Source: Candidatus Dormiibacterota bacterium (GTDB lineage Bacteria > Chloroflexota > Dormibacteria > Dormibacterales > Dormibacteraceae). From it: a DNA stretch of 35,211 nt. A program made the position numbers and the translations under genes. Shown here piece by piece: positions 7,623 to 15,936 of the stretch (positions are counted from its first letter, which is position 1; every line of letters begins with the position of its first letter). The stretch is taken from assembly GCA_955652675.1 (NCBI GenBank), contig CATPBP010000011.1, positions 1-35,211 on the forward strand. The letters are read 5' to 3'. A model generated the notes under the pieces. The model saw only the letters and a list, made by a program, of their open reading frames with translations, had not been told where the DNA came from and ran no database searches.

Positions 7623-7738
7623 AGGCGCGGTGTCTTGCGGGAGCTGGTCAGCCTGGGAGGATCAAACGTGATAGCGCTTGCACATGCTGCGGGGGGAGTT
7701 CGACGGTGGGCGCAGACGGCTGACGACCGTGGAGCTTG

Positions 7739-8893
7739 TCAACCGTTGGAATGCTTCGCGTGCCCCCTTCTGGCACGCCTGTGGCCACCCAGTTCCCCGG
7801 GACTTGCTCGTGCGCTCGTCTTTGTCCTGGCCGATGAGCGTCGAGCAAATGGCACTCCATCCCGGCTACACCCTCCCCGGCGTACGCTCCGCTCCAGCCG
7901 AGCCGAGCTCGAGCCCGGAGTGGGAGCGCCGATGCGCCAGAGATGACCGACAGTCGCTAACCCAATCGCGGAGATGACAGCCGAGCCGCCAATGTCCAAT
8001 GCCCAGCCGGTGAGTTGTGTCCCGCTGCCGTGCAGTAGCCACTGCGCTGTCGCCATCGCGATCCCGTCCAGCGAGTCCCAGGTGGCGTGTAGCGCCACGA
8101 CGAGGGCATAGGTGCCGGCCACAAGCAACGCCGCGTGCAGCCGCCGCCGGGAGCCGAGGCCAGCGAACAGGACCCCGCCCAGAATGCCGGTCCAAAGACC
8201 GTGCCCCAGCGGTGCAGTCGCGGCCCGCAGGACCTCGGTCCCGAGCAGGTTGGTCAGCGACCACCCAGTGGTGAATGCGTAGAGCGCGTATCCGCTACTC
8301 TCCAGGGCTGCGAATCCGAAACCAACCGCCGCGCCGAGCAGAATCCCATCGCGGACGGCATAGCGCTGGAGTCCGACAGCGAAGCCGACCAGCACCGCGA
8401 GCTTCGCGGCTTCCTCGAACACACCCACCTCGACGTAGTTGGAGGTCGAGCTCAGGAACCAGTACTCGATCAGGGCCGCTGCCATGATGCCCAGGACACC
8501 ACCCGCCATGAAGGCCGAGATGACCCGTTCCCCAGTGAGTGGCGTTGCGCGGGTCCGGTCGAACGCCCAGATCATGATTGCCATGGGCACCAGGAAGGTG
8601 CCGATAACGATCACGGTCGGAACCAGTATGTAATTCCAAGTCGCGACCAGGACCCCGACGGAGATCAGCCAGAGCAGAATCCCGGTGGTGAGGAATCTGA
8701 GCCAGCGTGGAAATCTCGCATTCACAGTTGGCGAATTCAGCGGCAGCCAATTGTGGACGATCGCGTGCTTTATCCCTGAGCGTCCGTGTCCCAAGGCCGT
8801 TTGGAGCGGTGACGGAAGGATGGTGATGCCCGGGTAATTCTTTGACTCGGGCGGTGGGGACAGGTTGCTAACGGTGGCTGCTGAGCTAGCCAT
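7739..8893 (-). CDS. PrsW-family intramembrane glutamic-type protease
   Basis: Membrane protein of 384 residues with about eight or nine hydrophobic helices. PrsW-family hallmarks are EEAAK (160-164) in VFEEAAKLAVLVG, E198 in FAALESSGYALY, H231 in APLGHGLWTGILGG and H269 in ALHATWDSLDG. B. subtilis PrsW cleaves an anti-sigma factor, but this family is broad and no anti-sigma gene is nearby. The first 45 residues belong to the duplicated 5-prime module, and the last 60 or so (from about APTPGSSSARLE) are Arg/Ser/Ala-rich with no family match, so both ends look acquired or drifting. I chose the ATG at 8893, equivalent to the GT2 start, rather than the frame opening at 8965. It appears monocistronic, with 156 bases to the next gene. 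Confidence 0.85.
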   Translation of the reverse strand: MASSAATVSNLSPPPESKNYPGITILPSPLQTALGHGRSGIKHAIVHNWLPLNSPTVNARFPRWLRFLTTGILLWLISVGVLVATWNYILVPTVIVIGTFLVPMAIMIWAFDRTRATPLTGERVISAFMAGGVLGIMAAALIEYWFLSSTSNYVEVGVFEEAAKLAVLVGFAVGLQRYAVRDGILLGAAVGFGFAALESSGYALYAFTTGWSLTNLLGTEVLRAATAPLGHGLWTGILGGVLFAGLGSRRRLHAALLVAGTYALVVALHATWDSLDGIAMATAQWLLHGSGTQLTGWALDIGGSAVISAIGLATVGHLWRIGAPTPGSSSARLERSVRRGGCSRDGVPFARRSSARTKTSARASPGELGGHRRARRGHAKHSNG

Positions 8894-8932
8894 GGCCCGA
8901 TCCTCGATCTGGCCACCTTTCAAGCTGATTAC
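8807..8932 (-). repeat. duplicated 5-prime module, copy C (leader plus first 29 codons)
   Basis: This is the 126-base counterpart of 7496-7622, here joined to the PrsW-like gene. The minus-strand leader reads GTAATCAGCTTGAAAGGTGG and then the same block as copy B up to the ATG, but one base shorter. The encoded peptide begins MASSAAT and reaches ITILPSP at residue 29, against MTRSAAT and VSVLPSP in copy B. Its outer edge (8930-8932) is exactly where a decayed MarR reading frame begins on the plus strand. Confidence 0.78.
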
Positions 8933-9234
8933 GCCCAGCTCGCTCACATCGCCACTTTCCGCCATAGATTGCGGGGATGGTCGCGGATTGCACCGGCCGC
9001 AGCGGGGTGACCCAATCGGTCGATGGCCTCGAGTAGCTCGGACTCGTGTCGCCTAGTGATGATCGGCGCCTCGTGCTCACCGCCATCGCGCCACCGGGAC
9101 TTGCCCTCTTGGCGATCGGGCATCAGGTCATTGACGCCCTGGCCCCCCGGTTCATCACGGAGCCGCTCACTGAGTCTCAAGCAGTGGCGTTGGCCGCCGC
9201 ACTGGCCAAGGTCGCAGACGGCCAGGCCATGTGA
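8930..9234 (+). pseudogene. MarR-family regulator, decayed remnant
   Basis: Pieces of a MarR-type repressor lie in two plus-strand frames. One frame gives YAQLAHIATFRHRL and then RIAPAAAG, ending in a stop. The next frame gives GVTQSVDGLE, a TAG stop, then LGLVSPSDDRRLVLTAIAPP, LALLAIGHQVIDALAP, and a normal-looking end at TGA 9232-9234. GVTQ, D-LE-GLV, the wing SPSDDRR and the PLT helix are MarR landmarks. The N-terminal helix is missing, with a frameshift and an in-frame stop as well. The remnant abuts module copy C, divergent from the protease gene, and may be the relic of a divergently transcribed regulator. Confidence 0.68.
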
Positions 9235-9514
9235 CGTCGAACCGTATTGACCTGCGCTCCAGGTCGGATCGTTCGACCCACAGCGCCACCGTCCACGAGT
9301 TTAGTGATCCCCCTCTTGATCGCCCATGCCGCCCTGGCGAAGCCTGGAGCCAACCTCTCAGCTGCGTCCCACGACCCGCCTCCGTCAGCGGTGGCCGTGT
9401 ACTGCACGTACCGGGCCGCCGCTGACTATTCGTTGTACATGCCTACTTCAGCTGCTGACCGTCAACAGCTTCTCACACACCTCGCCGAGAAGGTCGGATG
9501 GTGGTTCGTGTGTT
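9235..9514. other. intergenic stretch with no recognisable gene
   Basis: Short open frames occur on both strands, but none shows a family motif or a credible ribosome site, and neither strand gives a convincing transposase remnant. It lies between the MarR pseudogene and the small membrane-protein gene and is probably decayed sequence. Confidence 0.5.
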
Positions 9515-9706
9515 TCATCGAGCGGCTGTGCTCCGTTCCGCGCCCGGGCGATGGACTCCCGCGGACACGGGGCGGGACGGCCGGACCGGAACCGGGAGGT
9601 AGGCTGGATGCAACCGATCTCCGAGACTGGCGACTAGCCACCAGGCAAACCACAGGACGTAGGCGATCGGTACCAGGGCCAGCAGGACGAAAAAGCTCAC
9701 CAACAT
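9515..9706 (-). CDS. small single-pass membrane protein of unknown function
   Basis: Unrecognised 63-residue protein. It opens directly with one hydrophobic helix rich in aromatics (MLVSFFVLLALVPIAYVLWF, continuing to about residue 28), followed by a Pro/Arg-rich tail. The strongest evidence that it is real is the near-ideal ribosome site AAGGAGGTGA placed 4 bases before the ATG. It follows the four-helix membrane protein at 9770-10246 by 63 bases on the same strand, so the two may be co-transcribed. No function can be assigned. Confidence 0.6.
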   Translation of the reverse strand: MLVSFFVLLALVPIAYVLWFAWWLVASLGDRLHPAYLPVPVRPSRPVSAGVHRPGAERSTAAR

Positions 9707-9769
9707 GACTCACCTCCTTGGATGAAATGGTCAGAAACGAGTTCACTGATCCTTTTTCCTGAGTGACAT

Positions 9770-10246
9770 CTATGCCTCACGTGGGCGGAAGCCGTAGCGG
9801 CCCAGCAGGAAGACCGCGATACCTGCGGCCACCACGTGCAGGGACATCAGGCCCAGGATTTCCGCCAGGGTGGTGCCGTAGCTGCGCTCGCTGGCATAGA
9901 GGAGCAGGTCAGGCACCCAGGAGATCACCAGTGCGATCGTCGCCACCGCGGTGAAGGCCCGAACCGGATCAGGGCGGAGGCGAGCCAGCACCGCGAAGAC
10001 GATGACTGCACCGGCCACGCCGATAACGGTCAGCGGGGCCACGCTGGCCGTTTGCAGGGACCTGAACGTGGCGGGGACCTGGAGCAGGCTGACCAGCGCC
10101 TGCGCGACCAGGACGTTGGCGATCGTGCTCGCGACCACCGCCCCGACGCCGACGACCAATAGGCGCCCCCAGCGCACGCCAGGCCAGCGGCCGGCACGCC
10201 GGACGTCTAGGTGCGCCTTTCGAATCTCGACTCTCTCGGTTGCCAT
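9770..10246 (-). CDS. four-helix membrane protein, DUF6069-like
   Basis: Protein of 158 residues with a basic cytosolic N-terminus (about 28 residues) and four hydrophobic helices: LLVVGVGAVVASTIANVLVA, VAPLTVIGVAGAVIVFAVLA, FTAVATIALVISWVPDLLL and LMSLHVVAAGIAVFLLGRYG. The layout and the ...AFTAVATIALVISWVPD... stretch recall the DUF6069 family of actinobacterial membrane proteins; this assignment is from memory. I chose the ATG at 10246 because AGGAG lies 8 bases upstream; a GTG at 10300 would start inside the upstream hairpin. No function is known. Confidence 0.72.
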   Translation of the reverse strand: MATERVEIRKAHLDVRRAGRWPGVRWGRLLVVGVGAVVASTIANVLVAQALVSLLQVPATFRSLQTASVAPLTVIGVAGAVIVFAVLARLRPDPVRAFTAVATIALVISWVPDLLLYASERSYGTTLAEILGLMSLHVVAAGIAVFLLGRYGFRPREA

Positions 10247-10293
10247 CTCGCTACTCCTGTGTTTTGGTTTTGGCTGGTTGTCCAGCCGTTCAT

Positions 10294-10331
10294 GGCACAC
10301 CGTGCCGAATCAAACCTGTCGAGTTGATTAC
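10294..10331 (-). promoter_or_regulatory. diverged leader element, copy D, with a small hairpin
   Basis: On the minus strand this reads GTAATCAACTCGACAGGT, matching copy A at 16 of 18 positions, followed by GGCACGGTGTGCC, a perfect 5-base-pair hairpin with a 3-base loop. It lies 48 to 85 bases before the start of the four-helix membrane protein. The GGCCAGATC part shared by copies B and C is absent. It is probably a related promoter or regulator site. Confidence 0.4.
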
Positions 10332-10587
10332 GGCTCGAGGTCTCTTGGTTATCTGTAGCTATGACGGGTCCAGTGGGCACCAGCGAGTAGGAGCGCCGGG
10401 CCGTGCGAGCCGAACTGCCGGAGCTGCGGCCCCGTGTGCTCATCCTCCGCGGCAAGTCGAGGGCCAGATGACCAATCGCTCAGGCGCCTCCTCCTACAAG
10501 TGCTAGTGCTGCTGACAGCTCGGTCCTTGCTCGGTGGGAGGCTCAGCCGCCCAGGCGTCTGGCAAAGCGGCTAAGTCGTCGCGGGGC
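10332..10587. other. intergenic stretch with nothing recognisable
   Basis: No credible gene, RNA or repeat was seen on either strand. A plus-strand reading from the ATG near 10361 stops after nine codons, and the continued frame carries no motif I recognise. It leads into the M20 peptidase remnant and may be part of the same decay. Confidence 0.5.
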
Positions 10588-11034
10588 TGGAACGGCGACG
10601 ACGACGAGCTGCGAAAGATCAACGAAGTGCAGGCCTTGCTCGAGTCCCGGGGCGACGAGATGGCTTTGGCTTCTCGCCGGAGCTGATCGAGCTTCCGCGG
10701 CGCCACGAGCTCGAGGAGCCGTGCATCGTTCGCGGCAGCGTCGGCTCGGGTCTGCAGACGCTCTATTTTCACGGGCACTTCGACGTCGTACCCCGCGCAG
10801 CCCCCGGCCCAGTTTCGACCGCTGAGAGCGAGCGGCACGATCGTCGGCCGCGGCACCGCCGACATGAAGGGCGGCCTGATCAGCATGCTCTACGCCGCCG
10901 CTGCCGCCCGGGAGTTCGACCTCCTCGGCGACGGGAGGATCGTCTTCCACTTCGTCTGCGACGAGGAGAACGGCAGCATCGCCGGGTCCGGGCATCTACG
11001 CGAGGCGGGCATGATTGCCAGCCGCCGATCGTGA
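10588..11034 (+). pseudogene. M20-family metallopeptidase (ArgE/DapE type), frameshifted remnant
   Basis: Three frames together spell the N-terminal half of an M20 peptidase. The first gives VQALLESRGDEM. The second gives FGFSPELIELP and then GLQTLYFHGHFDVVP, which holds the first metal-ligand motif (H-x-D). The third gives GTIVGRGTADMKGGL (the second metal-binding Asp), REFDLLGDGRIVFHF and VCDEENGSIAGSGHL (catalytic and ligand Glu pair), and then stops at 11034. About half of the normal protein, including the lid domain and the last metal ligands, is absent. No start codon or ribosome site is evident. It is a dead gene with active-site motifs still readable, so decay is fairly recent. Confidence 0.8.
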
Positions 11035-11142
11035 GGTTGCGGTTCGCGTTATGTAAGCTGCGGCCCACCAAGGCCCTGACAACACGAACCCTGGTTTGGG
11101 AGCCAACTTCTCCTCTCGACGGGAATAGGTGGGGCCGCTCAA

Positions 11143-11168
11143 CTCGTTTCCAGTCCTTAAGAAACGAG
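11143..11168. repeat. perfect 8-bp inverted repeat in the leader of the COG4280-like gene
   Basis: CTCGTTTC and GAAACGAG are separated by 10 bases (CAGTCCTTAA). A second small palindrome, TTCCGTCCGGAA, follows 4 bases later. The pair lies about 130-150 bases before the membrane-protein start and about 110 bases after the M20 remnant. It could be a regulator operator, a leader hairpin or a weak terminator; there is no U tract. Confidence 0.45.
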
Positions 11169-11222
11169 ACGTTCCGTCCGGAAATGGAGCTAGTGGCGAC
11201 CGAACATGGAGGTCAGACGGAG

Positions 11223-11300
11223 ATGAATCTGTCTTCGAACCAGCGGCAAGAGGATCTGAAGGGGCAGATATGGGCTCCTCGCTGGCGGACTGAGTCATGA
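11223..11300 (+). CDS. possible 25-residue leader peptide coupled to the COG4280-like gene
   Basis: The ATG at 11223 has GGAGG about 10 bases upstream and CGGAG directly before it. The 25-codon frame (MNLSSNQRQEDL...) ends in a TGA that overlaps the next start codon as ATGA. The downstream membrane-protein gene has only a weak ribosome site of its own, so translation of this frame could feed it. The peptide is hydrophilic and unrecognised. Such a short frame could arise by chance. Confidence 0.3.
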   Translation: MNLSSNQRQEDLKGQIWAPRWRTES

Positions 11301-12031
11301 GCAGCGGAATCGGTTTCGTCCTGCTCACGACCTTCCTCGCCTCCAGCGTCGAGGCCATCGAAATGGTGACGATCGTGGTCGGCGTGGGGGCGACCCGCGG
11401 CTGGCGAGCCACCCTCATCGGCACGGTAGCCGGCTTTCTGGTGCTGGCGGTCGTGGTCGCCGTCTTCGGCCTGGCGCTGAGCGCGATTCCTATCGGACCC
11501 CTGCGCCTGATCGTGGGTGCGCTGCTGCTCGTCTTCGGGCTGCAGTGGTTTCGCAAAGGCATCGCGAGGGTGGCGGCGCGCGGCCTGGCCGGAATGCGGG
11601 CGGGCGAGGCGGAAGAGCGGGCGGAGTGGACCGGCCCGGGCCTGGACTGGACCGCCTTCGCGCTTGCCTTCAAGGGTGTGCTCCTTGAGGGGCTGGAGGT
11701 GGCGTTCATCGTCGTTACCTTCGGCGCCGGGGCCAACCAGCTGGGGGCCGCCGTGATCGGCGGCGTGGGCGCGGTCGTCCTCGTCGGCGGCATCGGAGCG
11801 GCCGCCCACCCGCTGGTCTCCCGGATTCCTCGCAGCCTTCTCCAGCTGGTCGTGGGAACGCTGCTGACCACCTTCGGCACCTTCTGGGCGGTCGAAGGCC
11901 TGGGCGTGGTCTGGCCTGCCGGCGACGCCATCATCCTGGTGCTGCTCGTCCTCTACTCGGCGACCGCCCTCGCCTACATTGGCATCGAGCGGAGCAGAGC
12001 GTTCGGGTTCAGTCCGAGGAGGCTGGCATGA
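11297..12031 (+). CDS. COG4280-like multi-pass membrane protein, putative transporter
   Basis: Integral membrane protein of 244 residues with about six hydrophobic helices. Two related halves carry acidic motifs inside helices: SSVEAIEMVTIVVGVGATRG near the N-terminus and GVLLEGLEVAFIVVTFGAG in the middle. Paired E-x2-E helices of this kind occur in metal-ion transporters such as the GDT1/TMEM165 and FTR1 groups, and this layout matches the COG4280 family as I remember it; cation transport is an inference. A soluble loop (AGEAEERAEWTGPG) joins the halves. It overlaps a small leader frame upstream and the next small membrane-protein gene (ATGA), so it heads a likely operon with the redox-signalling genes downstream. 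Confidence 0.7.
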   Translation: MSSGIGFVLLTTFLASSVEAIEMVTIVVGVGATRGWRATLIGTVAGFLVLAVVVAVFGLALSAIPIGPLRLIVGALLLVFGLQWFRKGIARVAARGLAGMRAGEAEERAEWTGPGLDWTAFALAFKGVLLEGLEVAFIVVTFGAGANQLGAAVIGGVGAVVLVGGIGAAAHPLVSRIPRSLLQLVVGTLLTTFGTFWAVEGLGVVWPAGDAIILVLLVLYSATALAYIGIERSRAFGFSPRRLA

Positions 12032-12237
12032 AGCTCATCTGGTCCTGGCTGGTCGGCTTCGGCCGCTTCTGGTACCGGTTCATCGTGGGCGACGACTGGA
12101 CCGTGGCGGCTGCTGTGGCGGTGGCCCTGCTGATAACCGCGCTTCTCAACGCGCAATCGGTCCCGGCCTGGTGGGTGGTTCCGGTCACCGTCGTCGTGAT
12201 CATCGGCGTGAGTCTCCGTCGGGCAAGCCGAGCCTAG
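12028..12237 (+). CDS. small two-helix membrane protein
   Basis: Unrecognised 69-residue protein. It starts with an aromatic-rich amphipathic stretch (MKLIWSWLVGFGRFWYRFIV) and then has two short hydrophobic helices (AAAVAVALLITALL and VVPVTVVVIIGVSL) ending in RRASRA. The ATG overlaps the stop of the COG4280-like gene, showing tight coupling; it may be an accessory subunit of that protein. It ends 16 bases before the next gene. No homologous family is recalled. Confidence 0.72.
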   Translation: MKLIWSWLVGFGRFWYRFIVGDDWTVAAAVAVALLITALLNAQSVPAWWVVPVTVVVIIGVSLRRASRA

Positions 12238-12253
12238 CGCGACCTTCTATCTC

Positions 12254-13911
12254 ATGCGCAAGCCGACCATCCTGACGGTCGACGATGACCCCATGGTCTC
12301 TGCGGCGATCACCCGCGACCTGCGCGGCCGCTACGGCGCCGACTACCGCCTCGTGCGCGCGACGTCGGGGTCCGAGGGGCTGGACATCCTGGCCAAGCTG
12401 GCTCTGCGCGACCAGCCAGTCGCGTTGATCGCCACCGACCAGCGGATGCCGCAGATGACGGGCATCCAGATGCTCGAGCAGGCGCGTACCCATGCCCCCG
12501 GCGCGAAGTTCGTGCTGCTCACGGCGTACGCCGACACAGACGTCGCCATCAAGGCGATCAACGAAATCGGTCTCGACTATTACCTGCTCAAGCCCTGGGA
12601 CCCTCCCCAGGACCGGCTGTACCCCGTCATCGACGACCTGCTCGGCGACTGGCGGCGGGCCAACCCGGACCACGCATCCGACGTGCGCGTGGTGGGGCAC
12701 CGGTGGTCCGAGCGCAGCCACGACATCAAGAGGTTCCTGGCCAGCAACCACGTGCCCTACCGGTGGTACGACATCGAGCGCGACGCCGAGGCCCAGCGCC
12801 TGCGCGACCTCGCCCAGGCGACGCCGGCCGACCTCCCGCTCGTGCTGATCCCCGAAGGCGACACGCTCCGCTCGCCCTCGACGCTCGATCTCGCCGGCGC
12901 GCTCGGGCTGCGCACCAGCGCGCAGCAGCCGCTGTACGACGTGTGCATCGTGGGCGGCGGGCCGGCCGGCCTGGCCGCCGCCATGTACGCGGCCTCGGAG
13001 GGCCTGAGCACAGTCATCGTCGAGCGCGAGGCGCCGGGGGGCCAGGCAGGGCAGAGCGCGGCGATCGAGAACTACCTGGGGTTCCCGAAGGGCCTGGCCG
13101 GATCCGACCTCGCCCAGCGTGCGATCGCTCAAGTCACCCGCTTCGGCGCCGAGATGGTCCTCGCCCGCGAAGTCGTCGGCTTCGAAACGCGGGGGCCGGT
13201 GCGCGCCGTCTCCTTCGACGGTTCGGGCGAGATCGAGGCAAGGGCGCTGATCGTGGCGACAGGTGTGTCCTACAGGCGTCTGGCGGCAGGAGGGCTCGAC
13301 GAGCTGATCGGCCGGGGTGTCTACTACGGCGTGACCGCCGGCGAGGCGAGCCAGTGCCAGGGCGACGACGTCTATATCATCGGTGCCGCCAACTCGGCGG
13401 CCCAGGCCGCACTCAACCTCGCCCGCTTCGCCAAACGGGTGGTGCTGGTGGTCCGTGCTGCAACGCTCACGAGCACGATGTCCCAGTATCTCGTCGAGAG
13501 GATCGCGTCCACGCCTGCCATCGAGGTGCGGTACCACAGCCAGGTGGTGGCGGGCCGTGGCGAAGGTCATCTCGAGGCGCTCACCCTCGTCGACAGGGAT
13601 TCCGGAGTCACAGAGGAGGTCTCGTCGAGCTGGCTGTTCATCTTTATCGGGGCCTCCCCCCGCACCGAGTGGCTCGGCCCCGAGGTCGTCCGGGACGAAA
13701 GAGGGTTTGTCGTAACCGGTCAAGACCTCCTGGGTCCCATGCACGCCAATCGCTGGCCGCTATCCCGTGCGCCTTTCGCCCTCGAGACGAGCGTTCCGGG
13801 CGTGTTCGCCGCAGGCGACGTGCGGCTCGACTCAATGAAGCGGGTCGCCTCGGCCGTGGGTGAGGGTGCCATGTCGATCTACCTCGTGCACCGCTACCTG
13901 GCCACCGTCTG

Positions 13912-13912
<1 letters not shown>
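12254..13912 (+). CDS. fused response-regulator receiver / thioredoxin-reductase-like flavoprotein lacking CxxC
   Basis: Cytosolic protein of 552 residues in three parts. Residues 1-130 are a receiver domain: D10-D12, phospho-acceptor D62 in ATDQRMPQMTG, T90, K113 in LLKPWDPP. Residues about 145-222 resemble a thioredoxin/glutaredoxin fold (VPYRWYDIERD) but have SERS (152-155) where a redox Cys pair would sit. Residues 228-552 are a thioredoxin-reductase-like domain: FAD site GGGPAGLAAAMYAA, APGGQAGQSAAIENYLGF, NADPH site IIGAANSAAQAA and C-terminal AGDVRLDSMKRVASAVGEG. The usual active-site C-x-x-C is absent: GRGVYYGVTAGEASQCQG has one isolated Cys. It may therefore report flavin or NADPH state rather than reduce thioredoxin. 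No clear ribosome site precedes the ATG. Its stop overlaps the histidine-kinase start (TGATG), so the two act as a pair. Confidence 0.9.
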
Positions 13913-15333
<1,421 letters not shown>

Positions 15334-15343
15334 GGTACTGCCC

Positions 15344-15848
15344 TCAGGCCGCTTTCTCTAGCGCCGGTCCGCGCGGCGGGGCCGCGAAATCGAGCGGTGG
15401 CCGGAGCACCTTGATCCTGCCGTCGGGGTACAGGAAGAGCTGCCAGCGGCCCTCATGCACCTGCATATGATGCCGGTTGCAAAGGAGCAGCAGGTTGCTC
15501 AGGGCGTTCGCCCACGGCGCGCTTCGTGCGTGCCACGAAAACCAGGTGCTGAAAGCCGATCTCCGAATCTTCAACGGCTGCCACAGAAGCGCCGGGCGAA
15601 TCCATCTCCTGCCCGACACAGACCAGGTCGGCGGCTGCCTGGAAACCCATCTTGCACTCGTGACGAATCCAGTCCAGCGTCGAGATGGAGTCCATCGTCT
15701 CGCCGTACTCGACACGGGCAAGGTCGGCAGCGATACGCGCGGCACGTAGTCCCAGCCTGTCTCGCAGACGCTGGATGAAACGCAGCTGCTCGGCGGCGGT
15801 ATCGGCCTGCTCCCCGCTGAACGATGCGCTGTCGGCTTCCTCGAGCAT
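15344..15848 (-). pseudogene. DUF222/13E12-type HNH endonuclease, internally deleted and frameshifted
   Basis: From the ATG at 15848 the first frame reads MLEEADSASFSGEQADTAAE, then LRDRLGLRAARIAADLARVE and STLDWIRHECKMGFQAAADL, which is the DUF222 N-terminal helical region. The frame is lost after about residue 110. A second frame then gives only the end of the HNH nuclease: NALSNLLLLCNRHHMQVHEG and WQLFLYPDGRIKVLRPP. Most of the roughly 400-residue protein between these parts, including the first HNH cysteines, is gone. A sequence close to an SOS box lies 14 bases upstream of the start, as known for 13E12 genes in mycobacteria. Confidence 0.82.
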
Positions 15849-15861
15849 GAGTCAAATCTAG

Positions 15862-15875
15862 CGCACAAATGTTCG
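15862..15875. promoter_or_regulatory. SOS-box-like LexA site
   Basis: CGCACAAATGTTCG fits the CGAAC-N4-GTTCG type LexA operator with one mismatch. It shares its AAAT centre with the site at 33213-33226 before the Y-family polymerase. It lies between the DUF222-HNH remnant (minus) and the AraC gene (plus) and could have controlled either; the remnant is the more likely original target. Confidence 0.5.
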
Positions 15876-15895
15876 CCTGCCAACGTCGATATCTG

Positions 15896-15925
15896 TTAAG
15901 AAACGCCCGCCACGCTACCTATGCT
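15896..15925 (+). promoter_or_regulatory. possible promoter of the AraC gene
   Basis: TTAAGA and TATGCT are spaced 18 bases apart and end 11 bases before the ATG, which would give an almost leaderless message. The match to TTGACA is only partial and the assignment is tentative. Confidence 0.3.
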
Positions 15926-15936
15926 GTCTGTGCGGT

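Noticed and set aside
7467-7946. Plus-strand gene over leader B starting M-T-P-I-L-D-L-A-T-F
   Set aside because: The frame is antisense to the GT2 start and the protease tail and shows no domain. The conserved peptide is more simply a by-product of the conserved leader DNA, though a MarR origin is kept open above.
9177-9407. Possible transposase remnant on the minus strand
   Set aside because: No DDE or HUH motif, no terminal inverted repeats and no target duplication were seen.
11035-11296. Manganese (yybP-ykoY) riboswitch before a possible metal transporter
   Set aside because: The conserved loop sequences of that riboswitch were not found. Only simple dyads and a short frame are present.
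12200-13744. Minus-strand open frame of 514 codons
   Set aside because: It is antisense to the receiver/flavoprotein fusion, whose motifs are unambiguous. The minus reading has no family pattern.
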